From Cherax quadricarinatus (taxonomy: Eukaryota > Arthropoda > Malacostraca > Decapoda > Parastacidae): 64,000 bases of DNA. The notes under the pieces are model-generated. The model saw nothing but the letters and a program-made list of their open reading frames with translations. It had not been told where the DNA came from and searched no databases. The stretch is from assembly GCF_038502225.1 (NCBI RefSeq), contig NC_091341.1:4031253-4095252 (forward strand), read 5' to 3'. Below, one piece after another: positions 32,106 to 42,340 of the stretch. A program made the translations under genes and the position numbers. Every line of letters starts with the position of its first letter. Within the stretch, counting starts at the first letter, position 1.

Positions 32106-32605
32106 AAGGCTGGCTGGGTAAGAGTCTGGAGTAAAACAGAAGCCTCCACATATCTGAGTATTGAGTGGCTTCAGATATCTCCCTTACAACAGGTATCTCA
32201 AGCAGGCTGGATGCTGAATGGGTGACTTAAGAGAATCTGACAGGTGACCACTGTGTGACGGGAAGCACAGGTACAACACACTGACAGATAATTATATATA
32301 ATTACAAGTATACACCTGATACCTAGTTCCCCACTTCTCACAGCAAACATCAATCATTGCCCTGCCCATACAACATGATCTCTTCCTCCCAGAGCCGTTG
32401 TAGGCAATTCCTTTTGCAGGTTCTTGAAAATTCAACACTGGTACCTCACCACCATTAACACACTCGAAATTAAGGATTTTATTGCAGATGGCACAGTTTA
32501 TTCCAGAATCACACCTCTGCCACCAACAATGTCACACTTGTGAGGTATACAAGATCTTTCTTCACCTTCAGATAGACTTAATGTAACTTAAACTACCCAA
32601 CAATA
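32106..32605. other. Unassigned sequence
   Basis: No feature was recognised. Confidence 0.4.
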
Positions 32606-32609
32606 AAAT

Positions 32610-32702
32610 GGTAGTCTTTCAGCACTGGCAAAATAGTCCTTCAGCACTGGCAAAATAGTCCTTCAGCACTGGCAAAATAGTCCTTCAGCACTGGCAAAAT
32701 AG
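32610..32702. repeat. 22-bp repeat, 4 copies
   Basis: TAGTCCTTCAGCACTGGCAA plus AA units, nearly identical. Confidence 0.92.
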
Positions 32703-33015
32703 GTCTCGAAAGATCATCCACCTCCACCAAGCTTGACTGAGGCTTGTCTCGTTCTCTCACAAATCCCTCGATGTATAGTAAAGCAGGGAGCACTATGTTA
32801 TAAACTTTATAACCCCGTTTCTGCTACATTTTAAGTAATATCACACGTAATATCGCACACATTACTACCACTAACTTAACCACCATCAGCTCAGCAACTA
32901 TTACTATTCCTAATGATTATCACCACCAATCTACTACTACTGTTATTACTACTCTTAACTCCTGCTCTACCACCGTTAATACTATTACTAGGGCACTCTG
33001 TAACTCAATACTGGG
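32703..33015. other. Unassigned, ACT/ACC-rich in the second half
   Basis: 32840-32990 is rich in ACTACT and CACCA words; no gene was recognised. Confidence 0.4.
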
Positions 33016-33017
33016 AG

Positions 33018-33165
33018 TAGTTGGCTCATGCTCACGAAGCCCCGGGTTAGATTCCCTGGCCCCGAAAAACAAATAGGCAAGTTTCCTTATACCCATGTTG
33101 CCCCTGCCCACTTAGCAGTAAAATTAAATACCTGTGTTTTAGCCGACTGTTATGTGGTCTTATAC
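33018..33165 (+). mobile_element. tRNA-derived SINE, decayed
   Basis: An A-box-like TTGGCTCATG (33021-33030) and a B-box-like GGTTAGATTCC (33045-33055, one change from GGTTCGATTCC) are followed by a non-tRNA body with AATAGGCAAGTTTCC and GTTGCCCCTGCCCACTTAGC. The internal box spacing is short (24 nt), so some of the head is deleted. Confidence 0.55.
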
Positions 33166-33780
33166 ATGGATGTGTTGTGCTAGAAACATCCAGTTTTGCT
33201 GGAATATATCCTGTGTGAGAAAACGATCCAGTACCTGTTAAAATGTCACATCCTGTTTAAGGAAACAGTTGTAAGCATTTAAGTATTTGATTTAAAGTAT
33301 AAATACAACCTAATGATGGTAATTAAAATCATTACCACTCTAACCATCCCTCATCCCGATATGTATACCGACAGGTAGGTATGTGTGTGTATGTATCTGT
33401 GCACACATGGTAAGAGCTTACAGTATTTTCTAGTATTTTTGATTGGTGGTGAACAGGTGACATGCAGCCTTAATGATCCCTTCAGCAGTCGATAGGCTTT
33501 AAGCCCGTTTAGACAACCATCACTCATTACCCAAACCACCACCACCACCACCACCGCCAACCACCACTTCCATCACGATCTCCCAGCTCGTCCATCGTCA
33601 GGGAGCGCCTCACCTCATAATTATCACTCTGCGGGGCTCCTGTGTTTATTGTTGGACGCGAGGGCCTCTTCTCCCACTCCAGGGACGGCAGTGGCCATCT
33701 GCGCCCCGGGCCACACACTGTTGATGGTGTCATGTGTATATTCCACCACGTATACACGTGGTGGCGTACAAAGGGATCCA
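33166..33780. other. Unassigned, with a (CCA)n tract
   Basis: A short CCACCACCA run occurs near 33536-33556. Otherwise nothing is recognised. Confidence 0.4.
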
Positions 33781-33785
33781 TATGT

Positions 33786-33850
33786 GGCCTGTGGCTCAGT
33801 GGTGAATGCGGTCGAAGCAATAAAAGTACCTAGGTTTGATTCCGAGGCAG
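33786..33850 (+). mobile_element. tRNA-like head of a SINE
   Basis: TGGCTCAGTGG (33792-33802) equals the pol III A-box consensus TGGCNNAGTGG. GGTTTGATTCC (33833-33843) differs from the B box by one C-to-T change. Start-to-start spacing is 41 nt, as in tRNA genes. There is no acceptor-stem complementarity or intact anticodon arm, so it is a tRNA-derived SINE and not a tRNA gene. Confidence 0.6.
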
Positions 33851-34072
33851 GGCGAGGCGTATGGATAAGAACTGTATTCTTCATTCTAAAGTGCCTCCAC
33901 TCCTTCCCCATCCTATGAAACAATACTGCTATTGTATCGCTTCACTCTCCTTTCTGTCTCTTGTGCCACTACCAGTACTAACTACTCTTACTTCCACTAC
34001 CAGCATTACCTCTACTTCTCTACTTCTTTCTTCCTCTCTTTGTCCCGTCTTTGTCCCCCTCGCCTATATACA

Positions 34073-34610
34073 AGAACATAAGAACATAAGAACGAAGGAA
34101 CACTGCAGAAGGCCTACTGGCCCATGCGAGGCAGGTCCAAGTCTCCTACCGGCTTAAGCCAATGCACCCAACCTAGTCAGGTCAGGTCACATTGACTTAA
34201 GGGAGGAACACGGCAACCGACCTGGTAGCACAAGCTATCAGGTCCAACTCACACCCACCCACATCCACTCATGTATTTATCCAACCTATTTTTAAAGCTA
34301 CACAACGTTCTGACCTCTATAACTGTACTCGGGAGTTTGTTCCAATCATCCACAACTCTATTACCAAACCAGTACTTTCCTATATCCTTCCTGAATCTGA
34401 ATTTTTCCAACTTAAAACCATTGCTGCGAGTCCTGTCTAGGCTAGATATTTTCAGCACACTATTTACATCCCCTTTATTTATTCCTGTCTTCCATTTATA
34501 CACCTCAATCATATCCCCCCTAATTCTACGTCTTTCTAGAGAGTGCAGATTCAGGGCCCTTAGTCTATCCTCATAGGGAAGGTTTCTGATATATACTGGG
34601 TCCCTCACCT
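34073..34610 (-). mobile_element. LINE-B 3' end, 5' truncated
   Basis: Starts at the left with the terminal repeat AACATAAGAACATAAGAAC and continues through the LINE-B 3' UTR (compare 48671-48846) into the C-terminal reverse transcriptase frame (34249-34608, complement). That frame reads YIRNLPYEDRLRALNLHSLE, then WKTGINKGDVNSVLKISSLD and FGNRVVDDWNKLPST. The frame is intact here, and this copy shows that the longer LINE-B has lost two bases near 48453. Confidence 0.92.
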
Positions 34611-34621
34611 CCGTGTGTTAG

Positions 34622-34740
34622 TGTGACCTGTAAATGGTCCAAGTCTGACGGAAACGTCGTCAAAAGCTTTTTTTTTTCTATGTGCGGGTTATCTGTGTAT
34701 CGTTCCAGTCACGGTATTGTGCCTCTTTGTTCTTTATCAA
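34622..34740 (+). ncRNA. Hammerhead-like motif, second family
   Basis: Stem I TGAC (34624-34627) pairs perfectly with GTCA (34659-34662). Between them lie CTGTAAA (34628-34634), an extra T, a degenerate stem II with GTC/GAC pairs, GAAACGTC (34651-34658) and a GUC site. The core CTGTAAA departs from CUGANGA at A6 and G8, so activity is unlikely, but the stem I pairing and GAAACGUC place it in the hammerhead group. TGCGGGTTATCTGTGTAT follows, as in the fragment at 25060. Confidence 0.5.
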
Positions 34741-34751
34741 GCAGTAACTGG

Positions 34752-34835
34752 CCAATAAGCAGAGTGTCTTGTCAAGGACGATCACTGCAACACTCGTTGC
34801 AGTGATCGTCCTTGACAAGACACACCGCTTATTGC
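34752..34835. other. 40-bp-arm hairpin with 4-nt loop
   Basis: 34752-34791 and 34796-34835 are inverted repeats with only about two mismatches; the inner 28 bp (34764-34791) pair perfectly around ACTC. The arm includes TGTCTTGTCAAGGACGATCA. Such a long near-perfect hairpin is either a recent inverted duplication or the tip of a foldback element. It starts ~90 bp after the hammerhead-like motif. Confidence 0.85.
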
Positions 34836-35142
34836 CTCTTCTATTTTTCCAGCTCTGACTATACAGGAAAAAGGATGCATTTTTTTCATCTTTTTTACCC
34901 GCCCTCCTTAACAAGTATCATTAATATAATGATAGTCTGACACAGCAGCTCCATGCAATCCTGGCACAGAAGATATCTTCTACAGGTTAATTGCCAACCG
35001 CTGACACAACTGATGGGTATCACCTACTTTCACGAGTTGGTTCCGCCCACCTATGATCTTGTTTTCACCTGCTACACCTATCCTCTGCCTACTATTTACA
35101 AGACTCTACTTATGAGTGATTTAAATCGATGCAATGTACCTT

Positions 35143-35470
35143 AAGGGGCACGTAAGTTCCTCCGTCTTCTAATAACATATTCATTTTTCCAATATAATCT
35201 ACCTTGTCTATACTTACTATCACATTTGCTTTAGCTGTTTCGTAAGGTGAAGTCCAGGATCTTTCCTTAATTCATGGTATAACTTAACAAATCTTTGAGG
35301 ACATTTGTGTTGCAAAGCTCAGACCTCTGCAACACAATTAAGTTATACCATTAAGGAAAGATTCTAGACTTCACCTTACAAAACAAAGCAAATGCGATAA
35401 TACTATGGACAAGGTAGATTATAGTGAAAAAAACATATTAGAGGACTGGGGAACTTACGTACCTCTTAAC
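35143..35470. mobile_element. ~330-bp foldback (MITE-like) element
   Basis: Inverted arms of ~140 bp run 35143-35290 and 35328-35470 with moderate divergence. Outer ends are TTAAGGGGCACGTAAGTTCC and, reversed, TTAAGAGGTACGTAAGTTCC. Inner arm words such as AAGGTGAAGTC and ATGGTATAACTTAA are also paired. The central spacer is about 38 bp. No coding sequence. Only TTAA is visible at both ends as a possible target site (35143-35146 and 35467-35470). Confidence 0.78.
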
Positions 35471-35559
35471 CCTTTCTATCAAGTCTAGGTAATGAACACC
35501 TTAAAGCTATCAGTACATCTTCCATTGTCTCCAGTATAAGAGTCTCCTGTGTACAGTAT

Positions 35560-35625
35560 AAGGCTAAGAAAGCGTGCTGTGCAGGCGAAGTTTCTCATCA
35601 AGACTCCTAGGTGTCGCACATTTTT
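35560..35625 (+). ncRNA. Strongly decayed hammerhead-like copy
   Basis: GCGTGCTGTGCAGGC (stem II with TGT loop, 5 of 6 pairs) is followed by GAAGTTTCTC in place of GAAACGTTTC, and by GTGTCGCACAT resembling the conserved tail. The core has been scrambled. Kept only as a family relic. Confidence 0.35.
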
Positions 35626-35756
35626 CTTATTCAACTTGTCGGAGTTGTAAATCATTGATGTCATGATAGCTAGTTTTTGTTCCTGTGTGACTGGTGGAGG
35701 GTCGAGTAACTGCACACTGAATATGAATGGTAGATTTAACAAGAACAAAAACAGAG

Positions 35757-35875
35757 TAAGGTGGCTTGATAAGTTCCTGAAGTCAGTTCCTGATCAGCCG
35801 GGTTGTGGCTCGTAAGTTGAACTGCGTGCGGCCAGCAGTAACAGTCTGGTTAATCAGGCTTTGATTTACCTTGTG
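35757..35875 (+). mobile_element. LINE-C 3' end, plus strand
   Basis: Matches the 13.9 kb copy from CTTGATAAGTTCCTGAAGTC through GATCAGCCGGGTTGTGGCTC to GGTTAATCAGGC, then decays. Confidence 0.8.
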
Positions 35876-35924
35876 AACATTTTTCGGTAACCATTTCTCA
35901 GGTCAACTTTCAGATCAGACAATG

Positions 35925-36180
35925 CGTCTTTCAACCCCACGTACTCCAGTCCGGCTCTTTCTTTCCACCTCACGTACTCACGTCTGGCTGTTTCCACCTC
36001 ACGTACTCCCGTCCGGCTTTCTTTCCACCCCACGTACTTTCGTCTGGATCTGTCTTTCCACCTCACGTACTCCCGTCCGGCTTTCTTTCCACCCCACGTA
36101 CTTTCGTCTGGATCTGTCTTTCCACCTCACGTACTCCCATCCGGCTTTCTTTCCACCCCACGTACTCTTCCTGTCTGGCT
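35925..36180. repeat. ~31/62-bp repeat, ~4 dimers
   Basis: Alternating subunits share CACGTACT and TTTCCACC. One has CCCGTCCGGCTTTC and the other TTCGTCTGGATCTGTC, so the true period is the ~62-bp dimer. Confidence 0.88.
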
Positions 36181-36690
36181 CTACACAATAAAAGATGGCA
36201 TAGTGTGTCTTCCATGCTCCATTTATCTCTGGCTCAACACCGGATAATGTTTGGAAATGTCATGATCCTTCAGGCTAATGACAGCTAAAATGGGCTCGAT
36301 GCATCACGTATTGCGTCTATCCGGCTCCCTTTCCACAGGTTCCTACATACAAGTAATAACAGATGTGAAAGACGCAATACGCCCCTTTTTTTGCGTATAT
36401 TCCGTATATGCATCAATCTTAGAACATGCCCACAAGTCAATAAAACACTAACATTTTATTTTCTTATTTACGGCATTTTATTGAGAAGACGTGACGTCTT
36501 CCACAAGCTTCCATCATTTCTCACAATCATCCCTGGTTAATTATTTTCATCGTTAAGATGTACACGTGAATGTGTCTACAAAAAGCTGTATATATTTGTT
36601 GTAGTGAAACAAAGACTGACTCGTGGATAATAAACACAACGAGGTTTTGCAGACCACCAGTCTCGGGTATCAAGGTTATGTATACCGGGA
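36181..36690. other. Unassigned sequence
   Basis: No feature was recognised. Confidence 0.4.
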
Positions 36691-37145
36691 GGTGTGTATA
36701 TCTCTTACTGTACAAACACGGAGAGGTATCTCTCAGTGTACAGACACCGAGAGGTGAGTATCTCACGGTACAGACACTAAGAGGTGAGTATCTCTCACGG
36801 TACAGACACCGAGAGGTGAGTATCTCACGGTACAGATACCGAGAGGTGAGTATCTCTCACGGTACAGACACCGAGAGGTGAGTATCTCACGGTACAGACA
36901 CCGAGAGGTGAGTATCTCACGGTCGAGAGGTGAGTATCTCACGGTACAGACACCGAGAGGTGAGTATCTCACGGTACAGACACCGAGAGGTGAGTATCTC
37001 ACGGTACAGACACCGAGAGGTGAGTATCTCACGGTACAGACACCGAGAGGTGAGTATCTCACGGTACAGACACCGAGAGGTGAGTATCTCACGGTACAGA
37101 CACCGAGAGGTGAGTATCTCACGGTACAGACACCGAGCGGTATCT
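36690..37145. repeat. 30-bp minisatellite
   Basis: About 15 copies sharing GAGTATCTCACGGTACAGAC and ACCGAGAGGT. The first few copies are more diverged (32 bp with TCTCTC); one internal copy near 36924 is truncated. Confidence 0.94.
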
Positions 37146-37407
37146 CTCACTGTACGTACAATGAGAGATTAAAATAATCTCTAGAGATTAAAGTATCCCT
37201 CGTGTAGTGGACATTGCTTTACTCCCGATAAAGATAAGTTTATAATAAAGGTTTAAAGCCTATTGACCACACGAGGTCCATTAAGGCTGCATGTCACTTG
37301 TTCAACACCAGCCAACAACACTGGTATACTTGAAATAGGAATTAAGTTAAACACTTAGAATATACACATATATATACCTCACCGTGTATATCCTCTCCCG
37401 ATCAAGC
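37146..37407. other. Unassigned spacer
   Basis: No feature was recognised. Confidence 0.4.
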
Positions 37408-38997
37408 AATGAGTCAGAGGGAATATCTCTGAGTGGCCACTTCACTGTACACAACAAGCCAGAGGGAATATCTCTCAGTGGCCACTTCACTGTACACAAC
37501 AAGTCAGAGGGAATATCTGAGTGGCCACTTCACTGTACACAACAAGCCAGAGGGAATATCTGAGTGGCCACTTCACTGTACACAACAAGCCAGAGGGAAT
37601 ATCTCTCAGTGGCCACTTCACTGTACACAACAAGCCAGAGGGAATATCTCTCAGTGGCCACTTCACTGTACACAACAAGCCAGAGGGAATATCTCTCAGT
37701 GGCCACTTCACTGTACACAACAAGCCAGAGGGAATATCTCTGAGTGGCCACTTCACTGTACACAACAAGCCAGAGGGAATATCTCTGAGTGGCCACTTCA
37801 CTGTACACAACAAGCCAGAGGGAATATCTCTGAGTGGCCACTTCACTGTACACAACAAGCCAGAGGGAATACCTCTGAGTGGCCACTTCACTGTACACAA
37901 CAAGCCAGAGGGAATACCTCTCAGTGGCCACTTCACTGTACACAACAAGCCAGAGGGAATATCTCTCAGTGGCCACTTCACTGTACACAACAAGCCAGAG
38001 GGAATATCTCTCAGTGGCCACTTCACTGTACACAACAAGCCAGAGGGAATATCTCTCAGTGGCCACTTCACTGTACACAACAAGCCAGAGGGAATATCTC
38101 TCAGTGGCCACTTCACTGTACACAACAAGCCAGAGGGAATACCTCTGAGTGGCCACTTCACTGTACACAACAAGCCAGAGGGAATATCTCTCAGTGGCCA
38201 CTTCACTGTACACAACAAGCCAGAGGGAATATCTCTCAGTGGCCACTTCACTGTACACAACAAGCCAGAGGGAATATCTCTCAGTGGCCACTTCACTGTA
38301 CACAACAAGCCAGAGGGAATATCTCTCAGTGGCCACTTCACTGTACACAACAAGCCAGAGGGAATATCTCAGTGGCCACTTCACTGTACACAACAAGCCA
38401 GAGGGAATACCTCTGAGTGGCCACTTCACTGTACACAACAAGCCAGAGGGAATATCTCTGAGTGGCCACTTCACTGTACACAACAAGCCAGAGGGAATAC
38501 CTCTGAGTGGCCACTTCACTGTACACAACAAGCCAGAGGGAATACCTCTGAGTGGCCACTTCACTGTACACAACAAGCCAGAGGGAATATCTCTGAGTGG
38601 CCACTTCACTGTACACAACAAGCCAGAGGGAATATCTCTCAGTGGCCACTTCACTGTACACAACAAGCCAGAGGGAATATCTCTCAGTGGCCACTTCACT
38701 GTACACAACAAGCCAGAGGGAATATCTCTCAGTGGCCACTTCACTGTACACAACAAGCCAGAGGGAATATCTGAGTGGCCACTTCACTGTACACAACAAG
38801 CCAGAGGGAATATCTCTGAGTGGCCACTTCACTGTACACAACAAGCCAGAGGGAATATCTCTCAGTGGCCACTTCACTGTACACAACAAGCCAGAGGGAA
38901 TATCTCTCAGTGGCCACTTCACTGTACACAACAAGCCAGAGGGAATATCTCTGAGTGGCCACTTCACTGTACACAACAAGCCAGAGGGAATACCTCA
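37408..38997. repeat. 45-bp minisatellite, ~35 copies
   Basis: The unit joins CAGAGGGAATATCTCTCAGT, GGCCACTTCACTGTACACAA and CAAGC. Variants differ at CTCTCAGT versus CTCTGAGT and at ATATC versus ATACC. Four copies lack three bases of CTC. Nearly all other positions are invariant, which points to strong recent homogenisation. Long frames on both strands are artefacts of the 45-bp period. Confidence 0.96.
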
Positions 38998-39320
38998 GCG
39001 CCCGCCTTAACTGTACAAAACCCGTTGTCTAGTTCCCAACAAATTAGGTGTATTGTATGTTCTTTCACCTATTATTCATTTTTTCATAATCTTATTCATC
39101 TTAATGACTTTTACATATGAATGTATTTGGATTAATTTCCATCAAGAAATTGTTGTAAGTTAAGACTACTTTAAGGAACCAGAGATAATAGGTGTGAGAC
39201 GGTCAAGATGGTTCAGGAATATATCCACGTCGAGGCGTTAGAAGATGAACGATATATTATGAGAAGTGTTTGATCAACGTAATCAGTAGATGATGGATGA
39301 GTGAAGCAAAGGTGCGACTC
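38998..39320. other. Unassigned sequence
   Basis: No feature was recognised. Confidence 0.4.
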
Positions 39321-39324
39321 AGCG

Positions 39325-39490
39325 CGCGTGAGCATATGTACTCGCCTATTTGTGGTTGCAGGGATCGATTTACAGCTTCTGGCCCCGCCTCTTCCCTGCT
39401 CCTGTTAGGTCTACTTTCTGCTCCGAGAGTTTTATCGTACCTCTTCAGGCTATGTATGGATCCTCCCTCCATTGTGTGTGTGTTACCATG
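39325..39490 (-). mobile_element. LINE-D 3' tail
   Basis: Contains TACTCGCCTATTTGTGGTTG, CAGGGATCGA, CCCCGCCTCTTCCCTG and TCGTACCTCTTCAGGC, matching 51905-52015. The Penelope frame ends immediately to the right, so the two elements abut. Confidence 0.8.
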
Positions 39491-39501
39491 TGAATGTTTT
39501 G

Positions 39502-41250
39502 TCAATGTATTTTGTCTTTAAATAAAATATATATTAAGACTGGTTCGTGGTGCTTGGGTTTTGTCCTGGTTAGATCCTTTATTGAAGTGGTAGAAGCGAT
39601 GGCGACTCTGGTGTTAGCTTGTGAAAGTACTTTTGAGACGTTTAGTGCAACCTGGCTGTTGGGAAGAATTATAACTTTGTTGGGAGCGGTGTTGATGCGT
39701 GGAGAATTGATGATCTGAAGAGCTCTTTTCTTGCAGTCTTTGATGAAAAAAGAAGGAAATTGTAACTCAGTGAATGTTTGGTGAATGTAAGTACATTCCT
39801 CGTCAAGAAACTCAGGACTACAAATTCGGTATGCTCTTAGGAAAAACCCGATGATGATGCCTCTTTTGGTCTTGGTATCTTGACTGGAATAGAAGTGTGT
39901 GAGATCATCTTTATTGGTGGGTTTCCGATAAACTTGAAATCTTAGGTTGTTGTCTACTTTGTGAATGAGGACGTCGAGGAAAGGTAGCTTGTCATTGGAC
40001 TCTTCTTCTAGTGTAAACTGAATCGCTGGTTCAACTGCGTTGAGCCTTGCCTGAAGATCCCGTACATCAAAACGTTTTGGAGTTATTACGAGGACATCGT
40101 CCACGTAACGTAACCAAGTGACGCTTGAAGGGATGATGTTGGCGAAGTGTTCAGACTCTAGGTGTTCCATGTATAAGTTGGCTAGGACGGCACTTATTGG
40201 GGACCCCATTCCCATGCCGTAGGTTTGTTTGTAGAGCTTGTTATTGAAGGAAAAACAGTTGAAGTTAACACAGAGTTCAATCAAGTCAACAAAATCTCCG
40301 GGAGGTAAAGGAAGATTAAGGTCCTGGTTGACTTTACGTCGTAGAACCTCGATGGCTTTTTTGGTAGGTACTTTTGTGAAGAGGGAAGTCACATCCAAAC
40401 TGCTTAGTTTCTTGTTACGGATGGAGAGGTTACGGATGCGGTTGAGAAGGTCGCCTGAGTGTTTAAGATGAGCGGGGCTGATGGTCCCCAGAAGGCAGGA
40501 AAGATGTTTGGCAAGAACTCCGGCTAGTTTGTGTGGAGCACTGCCTATTCCTGACGTGATTGGTCTGAGAGGAATATTGTGTTTATGGGTCTTGGGTAAA
40601 CCATACATGTGTGCTGGTTTAGGGTTGCTTGGTAACAAGTACAGAAGTTTCTTCCCTTCTCTAGTGCGTTTGAGTATTTGTCTGCTTTTGTATAGAAAGT
40701 CTTTGGTGAGCGTCTCCCACTGTTGAGTGCTGATAGGTTCGTATGTAGATTGATCATTCAAAAGGTCCATCATTTTAGTGTTGTAGTCACTGGTGTTGAG
40801 TATGACGACTCCACCTCCTTTGTCGGCGGTGGTGACGATAATGTTGGGGTCGTTGGCGAGGTCCTTAAGGGCAGTGATGTATCTTCTAGGAAGATTAGAA
40901 GAAGAAGGTTCACATAAAGCTGCAGTGAGAAGGCCCTGTATATAACCCTTCTGGAAGTTGCTGTCACTGTGTCTATGGTTCCTGGTAACAAGATTGAGTT
41001 GATAGTTAGGTTTGCGTATGTTGGTGGTAAATTTGAGTCCCAGACTCAGTGCTTGTTTCTCGTAGTCGGTTAAGGTGCGTGACGATAAGTTGTTTATCAG
41101 GGATTCGCGTCCCATATCCTTCCACCGACTGTTAGTGCAGAGGTACTGAAGTTTGCGATTGAGTTTGATCTTCTGTTGGAGGTTAGCTGTGGTGACTGTG
41201 CTGAGAATATGCTCAGCAGTGTGTTGGTCAATCTGAAGATTGGCCCTCAT
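39502..41250 (-). CDS. Penelope-like element reverse transcriptase
   Basis: 582 codons, open throughout. Telomerase-related reverse transcriptase of the Penelope-like class. Diagnostic motifs: TTADKGGGVVIL (PLE N-terminal DKG motif, about residue 143), YGLPKTHK, LRPITSGIGSAPHKLAG (about 229-245), LDVTSLFTKVPTKKAIEVL (motif A with catalytic Asp), YGMGMGSPISAVLANLYMEH (motif B), WLRYVDDVLVITP (YVDD catalytic box) and KLPFLDVLIHK. The frame continues upstream of the first Met (ELSNIAKETFETARN) to a stop in the spacer at 41298-41315. It ends at KPKHHEPV plus a short foreign tail, just where the GIY-YIG endonuclease should begin, so the nuclease is missing from this copy. It is preserved as a relic in the opposite-strand copy at 42173-42340. 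Confidence 0.93.
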   Translation of the reverse strand: MRANLQIDQHTAEHILSTVTTANLQQKIKLNRKLQYLCTNSRWKDMGRESLINNLSSRTLTDYEKQALSLGLKFTTNIRKPNYQLNLVTRNHRHSDSNFQKGYIQGLLTAALCEPSSSNLPRRYITALKDLANDPNIIVTTADKGGGVVILNTSDYNTKMMDLLNDQSTYEPISTQQWETLTKDFLYKSRQILKRTREGKKLLYLLPSNPKPAHMYGLPKTHKHNIPLRPITSGIGSAPHKLAGVLAKHLSCLLGTISPAHLKHSGDLLNRIRNLSIRNKKLSSLDVTSLFTKVPTKKAIEVLRRKVNQDLNLPLPPGDFVDLIELCVNFNCFSFNNKLYKQTYGMGMGSPISAVLANLYMEHLESEHFANIIPSSVTWLRYVDDVLVITPKRFDVRDLQARLNAVEPAIQFTLEEESNDKLPFLDVLIHKVDNNLRFQVYRKPTNKDDLTHFYSSQDTKTKRGIIIGFFLRAYRICSPEFLDEECTYIHQTFTELQFPSFFIKDCKKRALQIINSPRINTAPNKVIILPNSQVALNVSKVLSQANTRVAIASTTSIKDLTRTKPKHHEPVLIYILFKDKIH

Positions 41251-41315
41251 ATTCCTTGCAGTTTCAAAGGTTTCCTTAGCGATGTTAGAAAGTTCTTACT
41301 TAACTGAATGTGCCG

Positions 41316-42340
41316 AAGAACTTTCTAACATCGCTAAGGAAACCTTTGAAACTGCAAGGAATATGAGGGCCAATCTTCAGATTGACCAACACACTGCTGA
41401 GCATATTCTCAGCAAAGTCACCACAGCTAACCTCCAACAGAAGATCAAACTCAATCGCAAACTTCAGTACCTCTGCGATGTGTTTTCCTGCAAAAGTACC
41501 TACCAAATCGCTTCCCGACAACGCTAATCTTGCTTGGAGGCCTGACGATTGAGCTTCTGTGTTAACACTCAACTGACCTGCTGTCAACTGCTTTCTACAA
41601 ACCTGACCACGGCATGCATCTTAACACGTCTGAACCTTCGCCATCATCACTTGGTTACGTTGCGTGGACGATGTCTCGTAATAACTCCAAAACGTTTTGA
41701 TGTACAGGATCTTCAGGCAGCAAGGCTCAGCACGGTTAACCAGCGATTCAGTTTGCACTGAAGAAGGTCAATGACGAAGCTACCTTTCCTCGGCGTCTCA
41801 TTCTGGTAGTTGACGACCTGGATTCAGGTTTGTCAGAACCCACCAGCTAGACTCGTCTCCTACACTATTCAGTCAGAACTGCCAGACAAGAGTCATCGAT
41901 TTTAAACCTGCCAGTACTATGGTCCTGGTTGCTGAGCAGAGTCTTACATTCACCAGGCATTCACTAGTACAATTCCTCTTACATCAGAACTGCAAGCTAT
42001 TTCAGGCTCATCGATTCTCACGCATCAGCTTTCGCTCCCAACAAGAGATATAATTCTTCCCACAGCAGCCAGGCCACTAAGCTGTCTCAAAGCTACTTTG
42101 CAACTAACACCAGAGTGCTGTCATACCGCCAAATAAAGTTCTTTCCCGAGACAAACAGCCTCTATTCAGTATCACGAAGTTTACTGCTACCCCTGTGAGA
42201 AGGCTATCTACGTAGGCTGGCTGAAACGTTTTGCACTCAATGTACGCTATATTAGAACATTTGGCAAACAACACCTGTGTACAACACCGAAATTCACCAA
42301 TCATGCTATGTTCGAAGACATGTCAGTGATCAAAAGAAAC
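41316..42340 (+). pseudogene. Decayed Penelope copy with GIY-YIG relic
   Basis: The first 161 bp encode ELSNIAKETFETARNMRANL and the following QIDQHTAEHILSKVTTANLQ, as in the minus copy. The sequence then jumps at 41477 to the motif A region (GATGTG...AAAAGTACCTACCAAA), deleting about half of the reverse transcriptase. Scattered later matches include GTTACGTTGCGTGGACGATG (the YVDD region) and CCAAAACGTTTTGATGTACA. From 42176 one frame reads EVYCYPCEKAIYVGWLKRF, then NVRYIRTF and FTNHAM. This fits the GIY-YIG pattern of Penelope endonucleases (VYxxPC, then YVG, then R, then NHA). Many frame breaks; not functional. Confidence 0.75.

Larger units (their letters stand above)
39502..42340. mobile_element. 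Head-to-head Penelope-like pair
   Basis: A minus-strand copy (39502-41297) and a plus-strand copy (41316-42340) meet at their 5' ends. Arms 41137-41297 and 41316-41476 are almost identical 161-bp inverted repeats separated by 18 bp. Partial head-to-head and tandem copies are a known habit of Penelope-like elements. The arms are far more alike than the rest of the two copies, so the junction arm was probably copied recently or kept alike by gene conversion. Confidence 0.85.

Noticed and set aside
37433..39120. Repeated 15-residue peptide frames on both strands
   Set aside because: Composition artefact of the 45-bp minisatellite.
39240..39505. Continuation of the Penelope endonuclease downstream of the minus-strand frame
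   Set aside because: The sequence left of 39502 matches a LINE-D 3' tail and not a GIY-YIG domain.
42220..42240. GAAACGTTTTGC as another hammerhead copy
   Set aside because: It lies inside the Penelope GIY-YIG relic coding sequence, with no core CUGANGA, no stem II and no tail.
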